A DNA stretch of 21,014 nt from Haplomitrium mnioides (Eukaryota; Marchantiophyta; Haplomitriopsida; Calobryales): positions 1 through 21,014 of the forward strand of contig JBNGIS010009057.1 of assembly GCA_049999725.1 (NCBI GenBank), read 5' to 3'. This document shows, one piece after another, positions 20,351 to 21,014 of this stretch (position 1 is its first letter; each line of letters starts with the position of its first letter). The notes beneath the pieces were generated by a model. The model did not search any database, was not told the origin of the DNA, and saw nothing but the letters and a program-made list of their open reading frames with translations. Both the position numbers and the translations under genes were made by a program.

Positions 20351-20621
20351 ACTATTGATCAGTACATGAAGGAAGGTTGTGCGGAGCGGCTGTTCTCTCT
20401 ACCTCTCTCTCTGTGTGACATGCATGCTACAACACTTTATCAGCACGAAGGTCTCTTCAGTACACACAGAGCGAACATACGCACTCTCTAGTGCAAGACA
20501 ACAAATTGTTTTTACGACTGCGGCTGATTTCTTCCACCCGCATGTCTCCCCACGGCTGTTTTCTCCATTTTTTTTTCTTCCATTCTTTCATTCCTTTGTA
20601 GTTCTAGTACCAAAAAAAAAA

Positions 20622-20702
20622 AACGCACAATAGAGGGGCTAGGGTTTTTCCCCACCCCCCCCCCCCCACACTCTCTCTCTCCTGTCACTCGCGCGCGCGC
20701 AC
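20622..20702. repeat. Cluster of simple sequence: A12, C13, (CT)5, (GC)n
   Basis: Twelve A at 20622-20633, thirteen C at 20655-20667, CT repeats at about 20671-20680, and alternating CG/GC from about 20690 to 20700 followed by AC. The alternating purine-pyrimidine tract could adopt Z-DNA and the C-run a quadruplex on the opposite strand; both are inferences. Mononucleotide lengths are prone to sequencing error. Confidence 0.9.
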
Positions 20703-20799
20703 GAAACTCCTCCCTGCACATTTTCGTTTCTGTCTTTGATGCAACATTTGGTTCTTACTTTTTCGGACGATTTGACCAGCAAAGCGGCCACTCCTCTGT

Positions 20800-21014
20800 G
20801 GTTCTTGTTCTTTCGAATGCTCCGAGGCACTCCTTCTGCGGTTCTTGTTCTTTCAAATGCTCTGAGGCACTCTTTCTGCGATTCTTGTTCTTCCGACTGA
20901 TCAGAGGCACCTTGTTTTTCGGTTCTGACTCTTTCGACTGATCAGAGGCACTTCATTTTTTCAGTTCTTGCTCTTCTTTTTGGCAACGGCACCTCTTTTC
21001 GGATTTGGCTCTCT
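20800..21014 (+). repeat. Second tandem repeat, 40-42 bp units, running off the window
   Basis: Units start at 20800, 20840, 20880, 20921 and 20963, with lengths 40, 40, 41, 42 and an incomplete last one. Shared elements are GGTTCTTGTTCTTTC at the head and GAGGCAC near the middle. Units one and two are close to each other. Units three and four share CGACTGATCAGAGGCAC. A diverged 50-bp forerunner may start at 20750 (GGTTCTTACTTTTTCGG). It shows no resemblance to the 63-bp satellite. The array continues beyond 21014, so its size is unknown. Confidence 0.85.

Larger units (their letters stand above)
20275..20749. other. Right flank, unique sequence with simple repeats, no recognised gene
   Basis: The 63-bp similarity stops after GGATGG and does not return. 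The first 130 bases are ordinary mixed sequence. After about 20520 the + strand becomes pyrimidine-rich with mononucleotide runs. Frames that stay open here consist of low-complexity residues or are short; I see no domain, splice pattern or codon signature that supports a gene. CpG is far more frequent here than in the array. Confidence 0.6.

Noticed and set aside
20379-20633. 84-codon open frame in the right flank
   Set aside because: The residues come largely from pyrimidine runs (many F, S, P) and the frame ends in the A12 run. No domain or plausible start context. The overlapping - strand frames at 20512-20721 and 20639-20830 come from simple sequence as well.

Overview
This window looks like nuclear DNA from an animal or another complex eukaryote. 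The species cannot be named from the sequence. The reasons are that I find no credible protein-coding gene in 21 kb, one satellite array fills about 93% of the window, and the right flank carries poly-A, poly-C, CT and CG simple repeats. Three 10-base N runs mark it as a scaffolded assembly.

Layout. Bases 1-801 are single-copy, G/T-rich sequence without a convincing gene. They end in a pair of motifs spaced like a tRNA-type RNA polymerase III promoter (698-751). Bases 802 to about 20274 are an uninterrupted head-to-tail array of about 310 copies of a 63-bp unit. On the + strand each unit runs from ATGGATAGCT through GAAGAAGAAATAGC to GGAAGGAGTGTAAGTTCC and ATATTAC. Bases 20275-20749 are a unique flank with a 28-bp hairpin and simple-sequence runs. 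From about 20800 to the window edge there is a second, unrelated tandem repeat of 40-42 bp.

The array has internal history. Several multi-unit blocks occur twice or three times (offsets 375, 433, about 1260, 1323, 1344, 1449 and 1917 bp). Diagnostic unit variants occupy separate territories: 44-bp short units and a 26-bp insertion only left of about 6.3 kb, a 10-bp stutter at 7.4-9.8 kb, and a TGTAAAATCC variant from 8.2 to 17.5 kb. The right end (about 17.7-20.2 kb) is closest to the consensus. This fits growth by unequal exchange or gene conversion acting locally.

The many long open frames are a by-product of the repeat. The unit is 63 bp, or 21 codons, so any frame with no stop in the consensus stays open from copy to copy. 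One + frame and two - frames behave this way. I annotate none as a gene.

The most interesting functional hints are indirect. Each unit carries a strong 5' splice-site core (GTAAGT) next to a GAA-rich purine tract on the + strand, and a pyrimidine tract ending in CAG on the - strand. The unit consensus has no CpG. A good TATA-like box on the - strand lies about 27-35 bp outside the right edge of the array, facing into it. Whether the array is transcribed cannot be decided from sequence alone.
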